Positions 27,275-37,212 are shown, counted from the stretch's first letter. The stretch: 64,000 nucleotides of DNA from Candidatus Intricatilinea gracilis (GCA_016702605.1 JADJDQ010000023.1:62001-126000), one strand, 5' to 3'. Made by a program: numbers and translations. Notes: generated by a model from the letters alone, not told the origin.

Positions 27275-28930
27275 CGTCGGTCCGGCTGAAATTGGCGGGC
27301 CGTCGCCGGATGGGCGATCGGCCGGGGATGTCGTGTGATGCGCGGGCAAACTTTTTTATGCGGTCGGGTTCGACGAGGCCGGCGCCACGTGTCGATCTGG
27401 GCTGGCGCATCACCGAATTACTCGCAACGGTCGCTTGCACGAGTAAGACAAGCGCCGAGCGAGAGGACAAGAGCAGCGTTGCCCAAGCACCGGGCGCGGC
27501 CAGAAATCGATGGCTCGGCAGTTACGCCGAAGGCCGGGCCGGGTTTTGTGCAGTCAGGAGTTACCCGGATTGACGATGGTTCGTGCAGCGGTTCAGGGTG
27601 CGGCACGACTGCCTCTGGATGCAGGCGCTGCAGGTCTATGTGGCGCGCACCGGCCGCCGCGGCCCGCTTGCTACCACGCGCCGATTCGAGGCCGCTGACT
27701 TGCATACCTGGCGCCGAAGGTGGCGAATTGGACTTGCCGCCTGTACCACGCGCCGTTCGGGCGGCTGTGCGACCTTGGTGTTCGAGCCTGCCAGCGCAGT
27801 GGCTGGTCGCAATTGCTGCAACTCGTGTGGCGCATCCGGCGTAAATGACGGCAGCTGCACTGCCTCGAACCCTATCCCATGCGAAATGTGTCCCGGTTTG
27901 AACGGGGGCACTATTCGATCGGGGTCGAGGCAATACCACAAAAATACCCTGGTTTATCTAAACATAACGCTTGAACTGTATCAGTGTGATGCAAGAAAAT
28001 GGCCCCGGCTGCGTTGCGTATCGGCAACAAAGGGGCTTTCGGGGGAATGGGCGTGCGTCAGTGAGTATTCGGGCACGGTGTCACACCGCACCTTGGGGGT
28101 GCGTTCGGGGGCGATGGGCCATGACGCTCGACAAGTCTGGCGCTCGGTTTGTGCGGGATATCACGAATGGTGTGCTCGGGCAAGAAGGCCTAGCGCCCTA
28201 GCAGAACTCGACCAATTGGGGGGCGTCACCGGGCGCGCGAGTTCCGCAACTGAAACTCTCACTGGCTGCCGGCGGGGGGGGCGCTGTGTATCGGTCAGCG
28301 GCGCCAGAGTTGCGGAGAACGGTGTTGCTGCCGACGCCCGGCAACACTATCTGTTGCGCGATATCACGCGCCACTCACCTGTGACTTGGCTCGGTGATAC
28401 CACCAACCCGCACCAAGCACACACCCGGTGGTGGCGTGCTCCCTCTCGGCAACTTGCGGGATATTCGCCAACACCATATCGCGGGAGTATCTAATTGGCC
28501 GGCGCTGCGACTTGCGGATTTGACTATTGGACGCCGGTAGAGTTGTCGCGGGTCTATCGTCGATCCACCGCGGATAACCCTGATAGTTTGATACTGCTGG
28601 ATGCAGCAGTTGTCGATGTTGCGTTTTAAGGGAATATTCAGATCACAGCGGCGAGTGTCGTGGACGGGTTCGAGTGTGGTTTAAAGGTGTACACCCTGAA
28701 CGCTGGCACACACTTGCGCCGATCCGGCGAGTCCCCCGCGCTTGTTGCGCGTTGACTTCCACGAATGTCGCTTGGGTTCGATTGGGAGATGCCCTGGATA
28801 ATATATAGGTGAACGTTTCGAGACATGTCGTGGGGCGGCCGTGCGAGACTGCGTCAGTCGCTCGTAAGAGCCTGTGCATAACGTGCAGGGTTAGTGATTC
28901 ATCAACGTTCGGATCCAGAGGAGACACTCC
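27275..28930. other. Long apparently non-coding region
   Basis: About 1.65 kb between the divergent giant-protein gene and acs. The open frames on both strands have no recognisable protein character, ribosome binding site or consistent codon pattern, so I annotate none. It must hold the promoters of both flanking units. From 27900 on it is visibly more AT-rich than the genes. It contains several short inverted repeats (for example 28088-28104, CGCACC/GGTGCG) and clustered copies of GCGSGATAT at 28153, 28356, 28456 and, inverted, near 28475. It may be a regulatory region or decayed sequence. Confidence 0.55.
28772..28802 (+). promoter_or_regulatory. Candidate sigma-70 promoter for acs
   Basis: TTGGGT (28772-28777) and GATAAT (28797-28802) are separated by 19 bases, slightly longer than ideal, within an AT-rich patch about 130 bases before acs. 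The assignment rests on motif match only. Confidence 0.4.
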
Positions 28931-30907
28931 ATGAGCCAAGCAGAATTGTCAGCCGCCACGTTTTATCAGCCGCCGGCCTCGGTGGCCGACCAGGCGTATG
29001 TTTCCGGCATGCCGGCCTACGAGGCCCTGTGCAAGGAAGCCGAGGCTGACCACGGTGCCTACTGGGCCCGTCTGGCTCGTGAACTGATCACCTGGAAGAC
29101 ACCATTCACCAAGTCGCTCGACGACAGCAACGCACCGTTCTTCAAGTGGTTCGAGGACGGCACGCTCAACGCCTCGTACAACTGCCTGGATCGCAACGTC
29201 GAACGTGGCCTGGGCGACAAGACCGCCATCATCTTCGAGGCCGATGGTGGTGAAGTCACCAAGATCAACTACAGGGATCTGCTGGCCAAGACCTGCCAGA
29301 TCGCCAACGGTCTCAAGAGCTTGGGCGTGCAAAAGGGTGACCGCGTGGTCATCTACATCAGCATGTCGATCGACGGCGTGGCTGCCATGCAGGCCTGCGC
29401 CCGTATCGGCGCCACCCACTCGGTGGTGTTCGGCGGCTTCTCGGCCCAGTCGCTGCGCGACCGCATCGAAGACACCGGCGCCGTGGCCGTGATCACCGCC
29501 GACCAGCAAGTCCGTGGTGGCAAGAACCTGCCGCTCAAGAGCATCGTCGACGAAGCACTGGCCCTGGGTGGCTGTGACTCGATCAAGAACGTGCTGGTCG
29601 TCAAGCGTTCGGGCAACGCCATCAACATGGTGGCGGGCCGAGATACCTGGATGGCCGACCTGGTCGCCAACCAGCCCACCACCTGCGAGCCAGAGTGGGT
29701 CGGCGCCGAACATCCGCTGTTCCTGCTCTACACCTCGGGTTCGACCGGCAAGCCCAAGGGTGTGCAGCACAGCACCGGCGGCTACCTGCTGCATGCTGCG
29801 CTCACCACCAAGTGGACCTTCGACCTCAAGGACAACGACGTGTTCTGGTGCACGGCCGACATCGGCTGGGTCACGGGCCACAGCTACATCACCTACGGCC
29901 CGCTTGCGTTGGGTGGCACCGAGATCGTGTTCGAAGGTGTGCCCACCTACCCGGACGCCGGCCGCTTCTGGAAGATGATCCAGGACCACAAGGTCTCGAT
30001 CTTCTACACGGCACCCACAGCCATCCGCTCGCTCATCAAGGCCGCCGAGTCCAACGCTGCCGTGCACCCCAAGAGCTACGATCTGAGCAGCCTGCGCATC
30101 CTGGGCTCGGTGGGTGAACCCATCAACCCGGCCGCTTGGGAGTGGTACCACCTGCACGTGGGCGGTGGCCGTTGCCCGATCGTCGACACCTTCTGGCAGA
30201 CCGAAACCGGCGGCCACATGATCACCCCGCTGCCGGGCGCCACGCCGCTGATCGCGGGTTCGTGCACGCTGCCCTTCCCGGGCATCACCACGGCCATCGT
30301 CGACGAGACCGGCGCCGACGTGCCCAACGGTTCGGGCGGCATCCTGGTCGTCAAGAAGCCCTGGCCGTCGATGATCCGCACCATCTGGGGCGACAACGAT
30401 CGTTTCGTCAAGAGCTACTACCCGCCCGAACTCAAGGGTTACTACCTGGCGGGTGACGGCGCGATCCGTGACGAGAAGACCGGCTACTTCACCATCACCG
30501 GCCGTATCGACGACGTGCTCAACGTCTCCGGTCACCGCATGGGCACGATGGAAATCGAATCGGCCCTGGTGAGCCACACCGAACTGGTGGCCGAAGCCGC
30601 CGTGGTCGGCCGCCCCGACGACACCACCGGCGAGGCGATCTGCGCCTTCGTCGTGCTCAAGCGCCCGGCACCTACCGGCGATGAGGCCAAGGCCATTGCC
30701 AAGCTGCTGCGCGACCACGTGGGCAAGGAGATCGGCCCGATCGCCAAGCCCAAGGACATCCGCTTCGGCGACAACCTGCCCAAGACACGTTCGGGCAAGA
30801 TCATGCGCCGCCTGCTGCGCTCGATCGCCAAGGGTGAAGCCATCACCCAGGACACCTCGACGCTCGAGAATCCGGCCATCCTCGAGCAGCTGGGCCAGAC
30901 CTACTGA
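28931..30907 (+). CDS. acs: Acetyl-CoA synthetase
   Basis: A 658-residue AMP-forming enzyme that converts acetate, ATP and CoA to acetyl-CoA, allowing growth on and scavenging of acetate. The adenylate-forming P-loop motif YTSGSTGKPKG begins at residue 267, and TFWQTETGGHM marks the adenylate-binding region. The C-terminal TRSGKIMRR contains catalytic Lys623, the residue controlled by reversible acetylation in this family. The length matches E. coli Acs (652). The ATG is preceded by AGGAG at a good distance. It stands alone between a non-coding region and a strong terminator, so it is probably monocistronic. Confidence 0.97.
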   Translation: MSQAELSAATFYQPPASVADQAYVSGMPAYEALCKEAEADHGAYWARLARELITWKTPFTKSLDDSNAPFFKWFEDGTLNASYNCLDRNVERGLGDKTAIIFEADGGEVTKINYRDLLAKTCQIANGLKSLGVQKGDRVVIYISMSIDGVAAMQACARIGATHSVVFGGFSAQSLRDRIEDTGAVAVITADQQVRGGKNLPLKSIVDEALALGGCDSIKNVLVVKRSGNAINMVAGRDTWMADLVANQPTTCEPEWVGAEHPLFLLYTSGSTGKPKGVQHSTGGYLLHAALTTKWTFDLKDNDVFWCTADIGWVTGHSYITYGPLALGGTEIVFEGVPTYPDAGRFWKMIQDHKVSIFYTAPTAIRSLIKAAESNAAVHPKSYDLSSLRILGSVGEPINPAAWEWYHLHVGGGRCPIVDTFWQTETGGHMITPLPGATPLIAGSCTLPFPGITTAIVDETGADVPNGSGGILVVKKPWPSMIRTIWGDNDRFVKSYYPPELKGYYLAGDGAIRDEKTGYFTITGRIDDVLNVSGHRMGTMEIESALVSHTELVAEAAVVGRPDDTTGEAICAFVVLKRPAPTGDEAKAIAKLLRDHVGKEIGPIAKPKDIRFGDNLPKTRSGKIMRRLLRSIAKGEAITQDTSTLENPAILEQLGQTY

Positions 30908-30923
30908 TCGACCTCAAGCGATA

Positions 30924-30943
30924 GGCGGACCGGCCGGTCCGCC
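30924..30943. repeat. 20-bp perfect palindrome after acs
   Basis: The ten-base arms GGCGGACCGG and CCGGTCCGCC abut without a loop, 16 bases after the acs stop and just ahead of the terminator. It may be a second RNA stem in the 3' untranslated region or a protein-binding site. Confidence 0.6.
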
Positions 30944-30950
30944 TGCATCG

Positions 30951-30986
30951 AAAGGCCTTGCGTCGTGACGCAAGGCCTTTGTTTTT
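30951..30986 (+). terminator. Intrinsic terminator of acs
   Basis: Fourteen-base perfect arms at 30951-30964 and 30967-30980 (AAAGGCCTTGCGTC and its complement) are followed by GTTTTTT. The A-rich start and T-rich end could also allow function on the other strand. Confidence 0.9.
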
Positions 30987-31066
30987 TGGGCCTGTGCGGG
31001 TAGGCGACGTTGCGCGCTGCCGACTTGTACCGCAGTGACCTGCACCCGCGTCGATATCATCCGGCC

Positions 31067-32941
31067 ATGCGATCGTCCTTAAGGAGCCTACTCTGGCCGG
31101 TGCTGGGCTTCTCGCTCGTCATCAATTTGCTCTGGCTGGCTCCGGCCCTGTTCAGCCTGCAGGTCTTCGACCGTGTGTTGTCCAGCCAAAGCCGCGAAAC
31201 ACTCGTGGTGTTGCTGCTCGGGCTGACGGTGGCGCTGATGCTCGTCGGTGTGCTCGAGTACCTGCGTGGACGGCTGCAGGGGGTGCTCGGCAACATCGTC
31301 AGTGATGCCCTGTCGCCCGACATCGCCCGTATCACCCTTGCCCAGGCGGCCAAGCGGCAGGGGCCGATCGCGATGGAAGGCTTGCGCGATGTGGCCCGTC
31401 TGCGCAGCCTGTTTTCGGCGCAGGGGCTGCTGGCCGTGCTCGACGCACCCTGGGCGCTGATCTTCCTGGCGGTGATCTGGCTGGCGCATCCGCTGCTTGG
31501 CGTGCTGGCCAGTGCCGCTGCCTTGCTCTTGCTTGGACTGGCCCTGCTCAATCACCGCTTGACTCGCCAACCCATCGAGGCCTTGCAGCGCGAGGCCGGC
31601 GACGCGCAGCGCTATCTCGATCTGGCCATGCAGAACGCCGAAGCCGCCGAAGCCATGGGCATGGGCCCGGCGCTGGTGCACCGCTGGCAGGAGTTGTCGG
31701 GCAAGGTGGCCGCCCTGCAACGGCCCACCGCGCGGTTGACGGTGTCGATGTCCACACTCACCCGTGTGTTGCGCCAGCTGGTGCAGGTGCTGCTGCAGGC
31801 GGCTGGCGCCTACCTGGTCATCAAGGCCGAGTCGACGCCCGGTGTGCTGGTGGCGTCGACCATGCTGCTGGGCCGGGCCCTGGCGCCGATCGAGCAGATC
31901 GTTGGCAGCTGGCGCGTGTTGTCCGAAGGTCTGCTGGCCTGGCGCCGCCTGGCGCCGGTGATGGCGCAGGTCGCCCACCAGGCCGCGCCCATGGCACTGC
32001 CACGCCCCAACGGCGCCTTGCTGGCTCAGGGGCTGAGCTACCGCGTCGGTGATCGACTCCTGCTGGCCAACGTGAGCCTGATGTTGCGCCCCGGCGAAGC
32101 CATGGCCGTGATCGGGCCCAGCGGCGCCGGCAAGTCCACCTTGATCCGCTTGCTCATCGGCCTGTGGGCGCCCAGCGCCGGTTCGGTGCGCCTGGACGGT
32201 GTCGAGGTCTCGAAGTGGCCGCGCGATCAGCTTGGCCCACACATCGGCTATCTGCCGCAGGACGTGGAGCTGTTCGCCGGCACGGTGGCCGAGAACATCG
32301 CCCGCCTGGGCGGCCTCAACGCCGACATGGTGGTGGCTGCTGCCAAGCTGGCGGGGGTGCACGAGCTGATCCTGTCGCTGGTGCATGGCTACGACACGCG
32401 CATCGATCCGCATGCTGCCTTGTTGTCGCCAGGCCAGCGCCAGCGGATCGGACTGGCGCGGGCCGTGTACGGCGAGCCGCGCCTGGTGGTGCTCGACGAA
32501 CCCAATGCCAATCTCGACCAGAAGGGCAACGAGGCGCTCGGCGCCACACTCGCCCAGCTCAAGGGCAAGGCCACCGTGGTGATGGTGACACATCGCCACG
32601 AGGCCCTGGCCCAGGCCGACCGCATGATCGTGATCGAGGACGGCCGTGCCACCGCCTTCGGCACACCGGCCGAGGTCGACCAGTTCCTGCGCCAGCGCGC
32701 CCAGGCCCAGGCGCGACCGCCGCAGATCGCGGCCAACGGTGCGGCCCGACCGCCTGCGCTGGCGGCCAACGGCTCAGCTCAGGCCAAGGGGCCGGGGTCG
32801 GCCGGTGCCGCCGCTGCACCCCCGCGCGGCAACCCCCCCGCCGGGCCGGGTCGACCATCCGCGCCGGCACCGGCCGCCGGCCCGCGTGTGGCCGCCACCA
32901 CGGTGCATCCGATCCGACCCTCTACCCGAAGCGCTCGATGA
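31067..32941 (+). CDS. Type I secretion ABC transporter, PrtD-like
   Basis: A 624-residue fused permease/ATPase that powers one-step export of unfolded RTX proteins through inner and outer membranes. The N-terminal half carries about six membrane helices with the hallmark ALFSLQVFDRVLSSQSRETL. The ATPase domain has Walker A GPSGAGKST (about residue 350), signature LSPGQRQR, Walker B LVVLDEPN and switch His in THRHEA. There is no N-terminal peptidase domain, which fits the PrtD/AprD type (TIGR01842). The last ~60 residues are an unusual low-complexity Ala/Pro/Gly tail. The ATG at 31067 gives MRSSLRSLLWPVLGF; an upstream in-frame TTG at 31010 is less likely. The fusion-protein gene follows after 49 bases. 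Confidence 0.92.
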   Translation: MRSSLRSLLWPVLGFSLVINLLWLAPALFSLQVFDRVLSSQSRETLVVLLLGLTVALMLVGVLEYLRGRLQGVLGNIVSDALSPDIARITLAQAAKRQGPIAMEGLRDVARLRSLFSAQGLLAVLDAPWALIFLAVIWLAHPLLGVLASAAALLLLGLALLNHRLTRQPIEALQREAGDAQRYLDLAMQNAEAAEAMGMGPALVHRWQELSGKVAALQRPTARLTVSMSTLTRVLRQLVQVLLQAAGAYLVIKAESTPGVLVASTMLLGRALAPIEQIVGSWRVLSEGLLAWRRLAPVMAQVAHQAAPMALPRPNGALLAQGLSYRVGDRLLLANVSLMLRPGEAMAVIGPSGAGKSTLIRLLIGLWAPSAGSVRLDGVEVSKWPRDQLGPHIGYLPQDVELFAGTVAENIARLGGLNADMVVAAAKLAGVHELILSLVHGYDTRIDPHAALLSPGQRQRIGLARAVYGEPRLVVLDEPNANLDQKGNEALGATLAQLKGKATVVMVTHRHEALAQADRMIVIEDGRATAFGTPAEVDQFLRQRAQAQARPPQIAANGAARPPALAANGSAQAKGPGSAGAAAAPPRGNPPAGPGRPSAPAPAAGPRVAATTVHPIRPSTRSAR

Positions 32942-32990
32942 CCCGGTTCGACAACTCCCTCGTGCAGCTGACCGCTGCCGACACGTCACC

Positions 32991-34478
32991 ATGAAACGCG
33001 GTCGCATCGGTGCCTTCTTCGGCGCACACGACGATGGCTCGCCGCTGCTGCCCACACTCACGCAGACCGCCGGCCCGCTGACGCGGTCGGGTTTTGCGTC
33101 GACCTCGATCTGGCCCGCCGAGAACGTCAACCCGCTGGTGATGCGCCACACGCGCGAAGCTCGCGCCCTGGCCCGGCGCGGTGGCTGGGTGCTGATGCTG
33201 GGTGTGTTGCCGGCGCTGGCCTGGCTGGCCTGGGCGCCGCTGAGTTCGGCGGTGGTGACACAGGGCTACGTCAAGGTCGACCTGAACCGCCGCACCATCC
33301 AGCATGCCGAAGGCGGCACGATCCGCACGGTGCATGTGCGTGATGGCCAGAAGGTCAAGGCCGGCGAGCCCCTCATCGAACTGGGCGACGTGAGTGTGGC
33401 CGCTGATCACCAGCGCCTGCTCGGGCGCCTGATGGCAGAACGCGCCGGTGTGATCCGCCTAGAGGCCGAACAGTCGATGACGTCTGCCCCCGAATGGCCG
33501 GGCGAACTGCTCGACGCCGCGGGCCGCGACCCCAACCTGGCCGAGCAGATCCGCAAGGAGCAGGCGCTGTTTGCGGCGCGGCGCAGCTCGCTGCGCACAC
33601 AAAGTGATCTGCTGAAGCAGCAGCGCGAGAAGATCATGCAGGAGATGGACTCGCTGCGCCTGCAGATCGACCGCGCTCAGGAGTCGATCAAGGCGCAACG
33701 CGCCGAGCTCGACACCAACAAATCGCTGGTGCAGGAGGGTTACATCGCCGCCACCCGTGTCATGCAGTTGCAGGCCACGGTGGCCGACTATGGCGTCAAG
33801 CTCGAGGAACGCCGCGGTGAACTGGTGCGCGCCGAGCAGCGGGTGGTCGACATCAACCTGCGGCTGCGCGGTATCGAAAGTGACTACCGCCAGCAAGCCA
33901 GCGACCAGCTCAAGGTGGCGCAGTCCCGCGTGAGCGAGATCGAGCAGGACCTGCGCAAGGCCACCGACGCGGCGCAGCGCCAGGTGATCGTGGCGCCGGT
34001 GGACGGCGAAGTGATGGGCCTGCGTTTCACCACGCCGGGCTCGGTCCTGGCGCCGCGCGAAACCATCGCCGACGTGGTGCCGGCCGACCCGCGCCTGCTG
34101 GTCGAGACTCGCATCCGCACCGAGGACATCAACCGCGTGCACCTCAATCAACACGCCGACCTGCGGTTCACCTCGTACAAGTACCGCACCACGCCGCTGG
34201 TACCGGGGCGGGTGAGTTACGTGTCGGCCGACCGGGTGATCGACAAGGACACGAACCAGAGTTTCTACACCGTGCAGGTCGAAGTCGACGCCGGCCGCCA
34301 GGCCTTGCTCGGTCAGGACGAACGCGCCAACGCCGCCGGTGAGCCCGGTGAGCCCGGCGTGCGCCTGCAGGCCGGCATGCCTGCCGAGATCTACCTGCAA
34401 GGTGAGGTGCGCACACCGCTGCGGTACCTGGTCGAGCCTGTGCTCGATGCCTTGCGCCACGCCGGCCGCGAACGCTGA
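32991..34478 (+). CDS. HlyD-family type I secretion membrane fusion protein
   Basis: A 495-residue periplasmic adaptor linking the ABC transporter to a TolC-like outer-membrane channel. After a cytoplasmic N-terminus there is one membrane helix (about residues 65-85). A lipoyl-type half-motif follows (GTIRTVHVRDGQKVKAGEPLIEL), then a long coiled coil (about residues 180-310, rich in Glu/Gln/Arg heptads). The second lipoyl half is VIVAPVDGEVMGLRFTTPGSVL, and the beta-barrel region ends ...LRYLVEPVLDALRHA. The length and order match PrtE/LapC-like adaptors. The start at 32991 is the first ATG after the upstream stop. No outer-membrane factor gene is adjacent, so a TolC homologue must be encoded elsewhere. 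Confidence 0.92.
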   Translation: MKRGRIGAFFGAHDDGSPLLPTLTQTAGPLTRSGFASTSIWPAENVNPLVMRHTREARALARRGGWVLMLGVLPALAWLAWAPLSSAVVTQGYVKVDLNRRTIQHAEGGTIRTVHVRDGQKVKAGEPLIELGDVSVAADHQRLLGRLMAERAGVIRLEAEQSMTSAPEWPGELLDAAGRDPNLAEQIRKEQALFAARRSSLRTQSDLLKQQREKIMQEMDSLRLQIDRAQESIKAQRAELDTNKSLVQEGYIAATRVMQLQATVADYGVKLEERRGELVRAEQRVVDINLRLRGIESDYRQQASDQLKVAQSRVSEIEQDLRKATDAAQRQVIVAPVDGEVMGLRFTTPGSVLAPRETIADVVPADPRLLVETRIRTEDINRVHLNQHADLRFTSYKYRTTPLVPGRVSYVSADRVIDKDTNQSFYTVQVEVDAGRQALLGQDERANAAGEPGEPGVRLQAGMPAEIYLQGEVRTPLRYLVEPVLDALRHAGRER

Positions 34479-34527
34479 GCCGGTCAACCGATCAGGCGGC
34501 CTCGACCCGGCTGGCGCAGCACCTGCC

Positions 34528-37212
34528 TCAGAGCTGGAAGCTGTCGAATGTGAGTGACGACACACCGTTCAGGTGGATCTCGAAGTCGGCCTTGCCGTCG
34601 CCATTGACGTCGCCCGACAGGTTGCCGGTGGCGGCGTTGAACTGCAGCTGGCCGGCCTCCTGGCTGAAGGCGCTGGCACCGATGTAGCTGAACGCGTCGT
34701 CGGTACTGGTGCCGATGATGGCGTCGATGTCGCTCAGGTCTATCATGTCGCCTTGCTCGAAGTCGGTGATCACGTCGTGTTTCTTGCCCACCAGGCTGTC
34801 GCTGACCGAGCTGAACACGAAGTAGTCGTTGCCCGATCCACCGGTGAGCTGGTCGATGCCGCCGCCGCCTTCGATCACGTCGTCGCCGGCGCCGCCATTC
34901 AACACGTTCTTGCCGACGTTGCCGGTCAGGAAATTGTCGAGTGCGTTTCCGGTGGCGTCGATGCTGCCGGAGCCAGTCAGGACGATGTTCTCCACATTGG
35001 CCGACAAGGTGGTCGAGGCGGTCGCGAAGACGGTGTCGTTGCCCTGGCCGGCTGCTTCGGTCACCACGTCTTTCTTGTCATCGACGTAGTAGACGTCGTT
35101 GCCTGCGCCGCCGGCCATCGAATCCGCACCGAGGCCGCCGTCCAGCGTGTCACTGCCCAGGTTGCCGACCAGCTTGTCGTTGGCACCGGTGCCGATCACG
35201 GTCAGTCCGGCAAGCTGATTGGCCAGTTCGGCCGCAGCGGCTTCGGCAACTGCAGCTGCCTCGGCGTCGGCGGCGGCCTGCGCCGCAGCGGCGTCGGCAG
35301 CGGCTTGCACAGCTGCTTCTGCCTCGGCCGCGGCTGTCACTTCAGCAGCCTGGGCATCCAGCGCCGCTTGTTCGTCGATGGCTGCTTGTGCGTCGGCGGC
35401 TGGGGTGTCGCCGGTGGGTGCCGTCGGACTCGTCGTTGCAGCTTCCGGTGCCGGGTTGCCGAGCAGGCTCTCGATGACGAACGTGCCGTCGTCGAAGTGC
35501 AGCTTTTCGACGCCCGACAACACGTCGGTGCCTTCCGGCGAGCCGTCGCGCAGGTCGACCACCTGGACGTTGCCGTCGGCCAGCAGGCTGACGGCGAACT
35601 GTGCCTGGTTGCCGTGGTAACGCGCCGAGTCGTCGCCCGCGCCGCCGATGATGGCGTCGTTGCCGTCGTCGCCCGAGATGTCGTCGTTGCCGTCGCCGCC
35701 GTCGATGATGTCGTCACCCGCGCCGGCAGTCAGGCTGTCATCACCGCTGCTCAGGTCGAAGTACTCCGCCATGCCCGAGCCGTAGGCGTTGTCGTCCAGG
35801 CTCGAGCCTTGATCGTCGACTGCCGTCACACCCGTGCCGTTGCTCGTGCCGGCCTTGAGGTCGGCGATGAAGATGCCGCTGTCGAGGATGTGGTCGCCGG
35901 TGTCGGCGATGGCGATACGAATGGTGTTTTCACCGGCGTGGATGGGGGCGGTGATCTTGAGCAGGCGGCTCACGCCGTCGTATTCGGTTGCCAGGTGGCC
36001 GTCGGCGTTGTCGATGTAGTAGCCGGCCGCGACGTTCTGGCTCACCACACTCAGCGGGCTGTAGGTGTCGTGGTTGAACATCGCGTAATTGGTGCCGTTC
36101 ACCCACACGGCTGCGGCGTCCACAAACGAGTCGATCCACTCCGGGAACTCTTCCGAGCCGAACACGATGTTGAAACTCACCGAGTTGGCGTTCAAGGTCG
36201 GGTCGACCGTGAAGGTGAACGACAAGGACGCTGCGTCGTAGGACGGTGTGTGGAAGATCGGGTCGAGCACGGCGTTAAGGCCGATGTCGCCCGCGCGGGC
36301 GTTGTCGACGCCAAAACCGACCATGGTGTTCACGGTACCCGGTACGGCGCCGGAGGTGAGCAGCAGGCCGGCGCCGATATTGAGGCTGGATACGCTGCCG
36401 TCGTACAAGGCCACGGCTTGTGACGCGGCATTGAGCTGCGCGTTGCCGACGATGGTGATGCCCGAGTCGGACGCCAGCAGTGCCTGAGCGGCGGCTCCTG
36501 CGTTGGCAACGCCGCTGAAGGGGGCAGCAAACACCGGGGCCGGTGCCGGGCTGTTGGAGGTGTCCGACGACGATGACGACGACGAGTCGCCCGTTGCGGC
36601 CGAGCTGTCCGGTGCCGTCGGGTCGTTCGAGGCAAACGCCACCACGGGCGCCGGATCACTCGCGGCGGTTGTTGACGCCGGCGCTGAAGTCGTCTGCGAA
36701 CTGCCGGTGTCTGCGGTGGTGTTGTCAGCTGGCGACGCGCCGACGCTGGCGTCGGCAATCACGGGCGAACCTGTGTCCGGGGTGTCACCTGCAGGCGTGG
36801 CGCCCGGTGCGGTTGGGGTTGTGTCGGTGGACGAGGCGGCAGAAGCGTCGACGACCGTGATGTCGGTCGTGGTGCCTGGATCGGTGATCTGCGCCGTGTC
36901 ACCTGTACCGCCTGTGGTGATGTCCGAACCGGCAATGCCGGCGGTGTCCGGTGTGCCCGCGGCGTCAGTGCCTGTGGCACCGGTTGTGGTTGTGTTGGCC
37001 GGGTTGGTGGTGGACTGGGGGGGTGCTGCCGCTGCCGCTGCCGCGGCGTTGGTGGCCGTTGTCGTGTCGGTCGTCGAGGCAGTGGCTGCAGGCGCATCTA
37101 TCGTTGTCGAACCGGCAGCCGTCGTGCCAGGGGTGTCGCCGCCACCTTTGGTGCTGTCCGCTCCGCCCTTCGCGTTGCTGTTTGAATTCTTGGTGGTGTT
37201 CGACTTGGACAT
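34528..37212 (-). CDS. Type I-secreted RTX protein with choice-of-anchor L domain
   Basis: 894 residues, very acidic. Residues 1-230 are a Thr/Ser/Ala/Asp low-complexity region with no Sec signal. Residues about 231-455 form a choice-of-anchor-L domain (VNTMVGFGVDNARAGD, FGSEEFPEWIDSFVDAAAVWVNG, HAGENTIRIAIADTGDHILDSGIFIADLK). Calcium-binding nonapeptide repeats (GGxGxDxxx) occur near 490-530, 672-718 and 756-800, with an Ala-rich helical segment at about 615-670 between the first two blocks. The C-terminus has a serralysin-type end (SGDVNGDGKADFEIHLNG) and finishes DSFQL, typical of uncleaved type I signals. GGAG precedes the start by eight bases. The gene converges on the ABC/HlyD genes, which are its probable exporters. 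A function in adhesion or biofilm is inference. Confidence 0.88.
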   Translation of the reverse strand: MSKSNTTKNSNSNAKGGADSTKGGGDTPGTTAAGSTTIDAPAATASTTDTTTATNAAAAAAAAPPQSTTNPANTTTTGATGTDAAGTPDTAGIAGSDITTGGTGDTAQITDPGTTTDITVVDASAASSTDTTPTAPGATPAGDTPDTGSPVIADASVGASPADNTTADTGSSQTTSAPASTTAASDPAPVVAFASNDPTAPDSSAATGDSSSSSSSDTSNSPAPAPVFAAPFSGVANAGAAAQALLASDSGITIVGNAQLNAASQAVALYDGSVSSLNIGAGLLLTSGAVPGTVNTMVGFGVDNARAGDIGLNAVLDPIFHTPSYDAASLSFTFTVDPTLNANSVSFNIVFGSEEFPEWIDSFVDAAAVWVNGTNYAMFNHDTYSPLSVVSQNVAAGYYIDNADGHLATEYDGVSRLLKITAPIHAGENTIRIAIADTGDHILDSGIFIADLKAGTSNGTGVTAVDDQGSSLDDNAYGSGMAEYFDLSSGDDSLTAGAGDDIIDGGDGNDDISGDDGNDAIIGGAGDDSARYHGNQAQFAVSLLADGNVQVVDLRDGSPEGTDVLSGVEKLHFDDGTFVIESLLGNPAPEAATTSPTAPTGDTPAADAQAAIDEQAALDAQAAEVTAAAEAEAAVQAAADAAAAQAAADAEAAAVAEAAAAELANQLAGLTVIGTGANDKLVGNLGSDTLDGGLGADSMAGGAGNDVYYVDDKKDVVTEAAGQGNDTVFATASTTLSANVENIVLTGSGSIDATGNALDNFLTGNVGKNVLNGGAGDDVIEGGGGIDQLTGGSGNDYFVFSSVSDSLVGKKHDVITDFEQGDMIDLSDIDAIIGTSTDDAFSYIGASAFSQEAGQLQFNAATGNLSGDVNGDGKADFEIHLNGVSSLTFDSFQL

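Noticed and set aside
27583..28494. Possible 303-codon gene in the region upstream of acs
   Set aside because: Composition is irregular and rich in Cys/Arg/Trp, with no ribosome binding site, no conserved motif and no codon bias like the neighbours.
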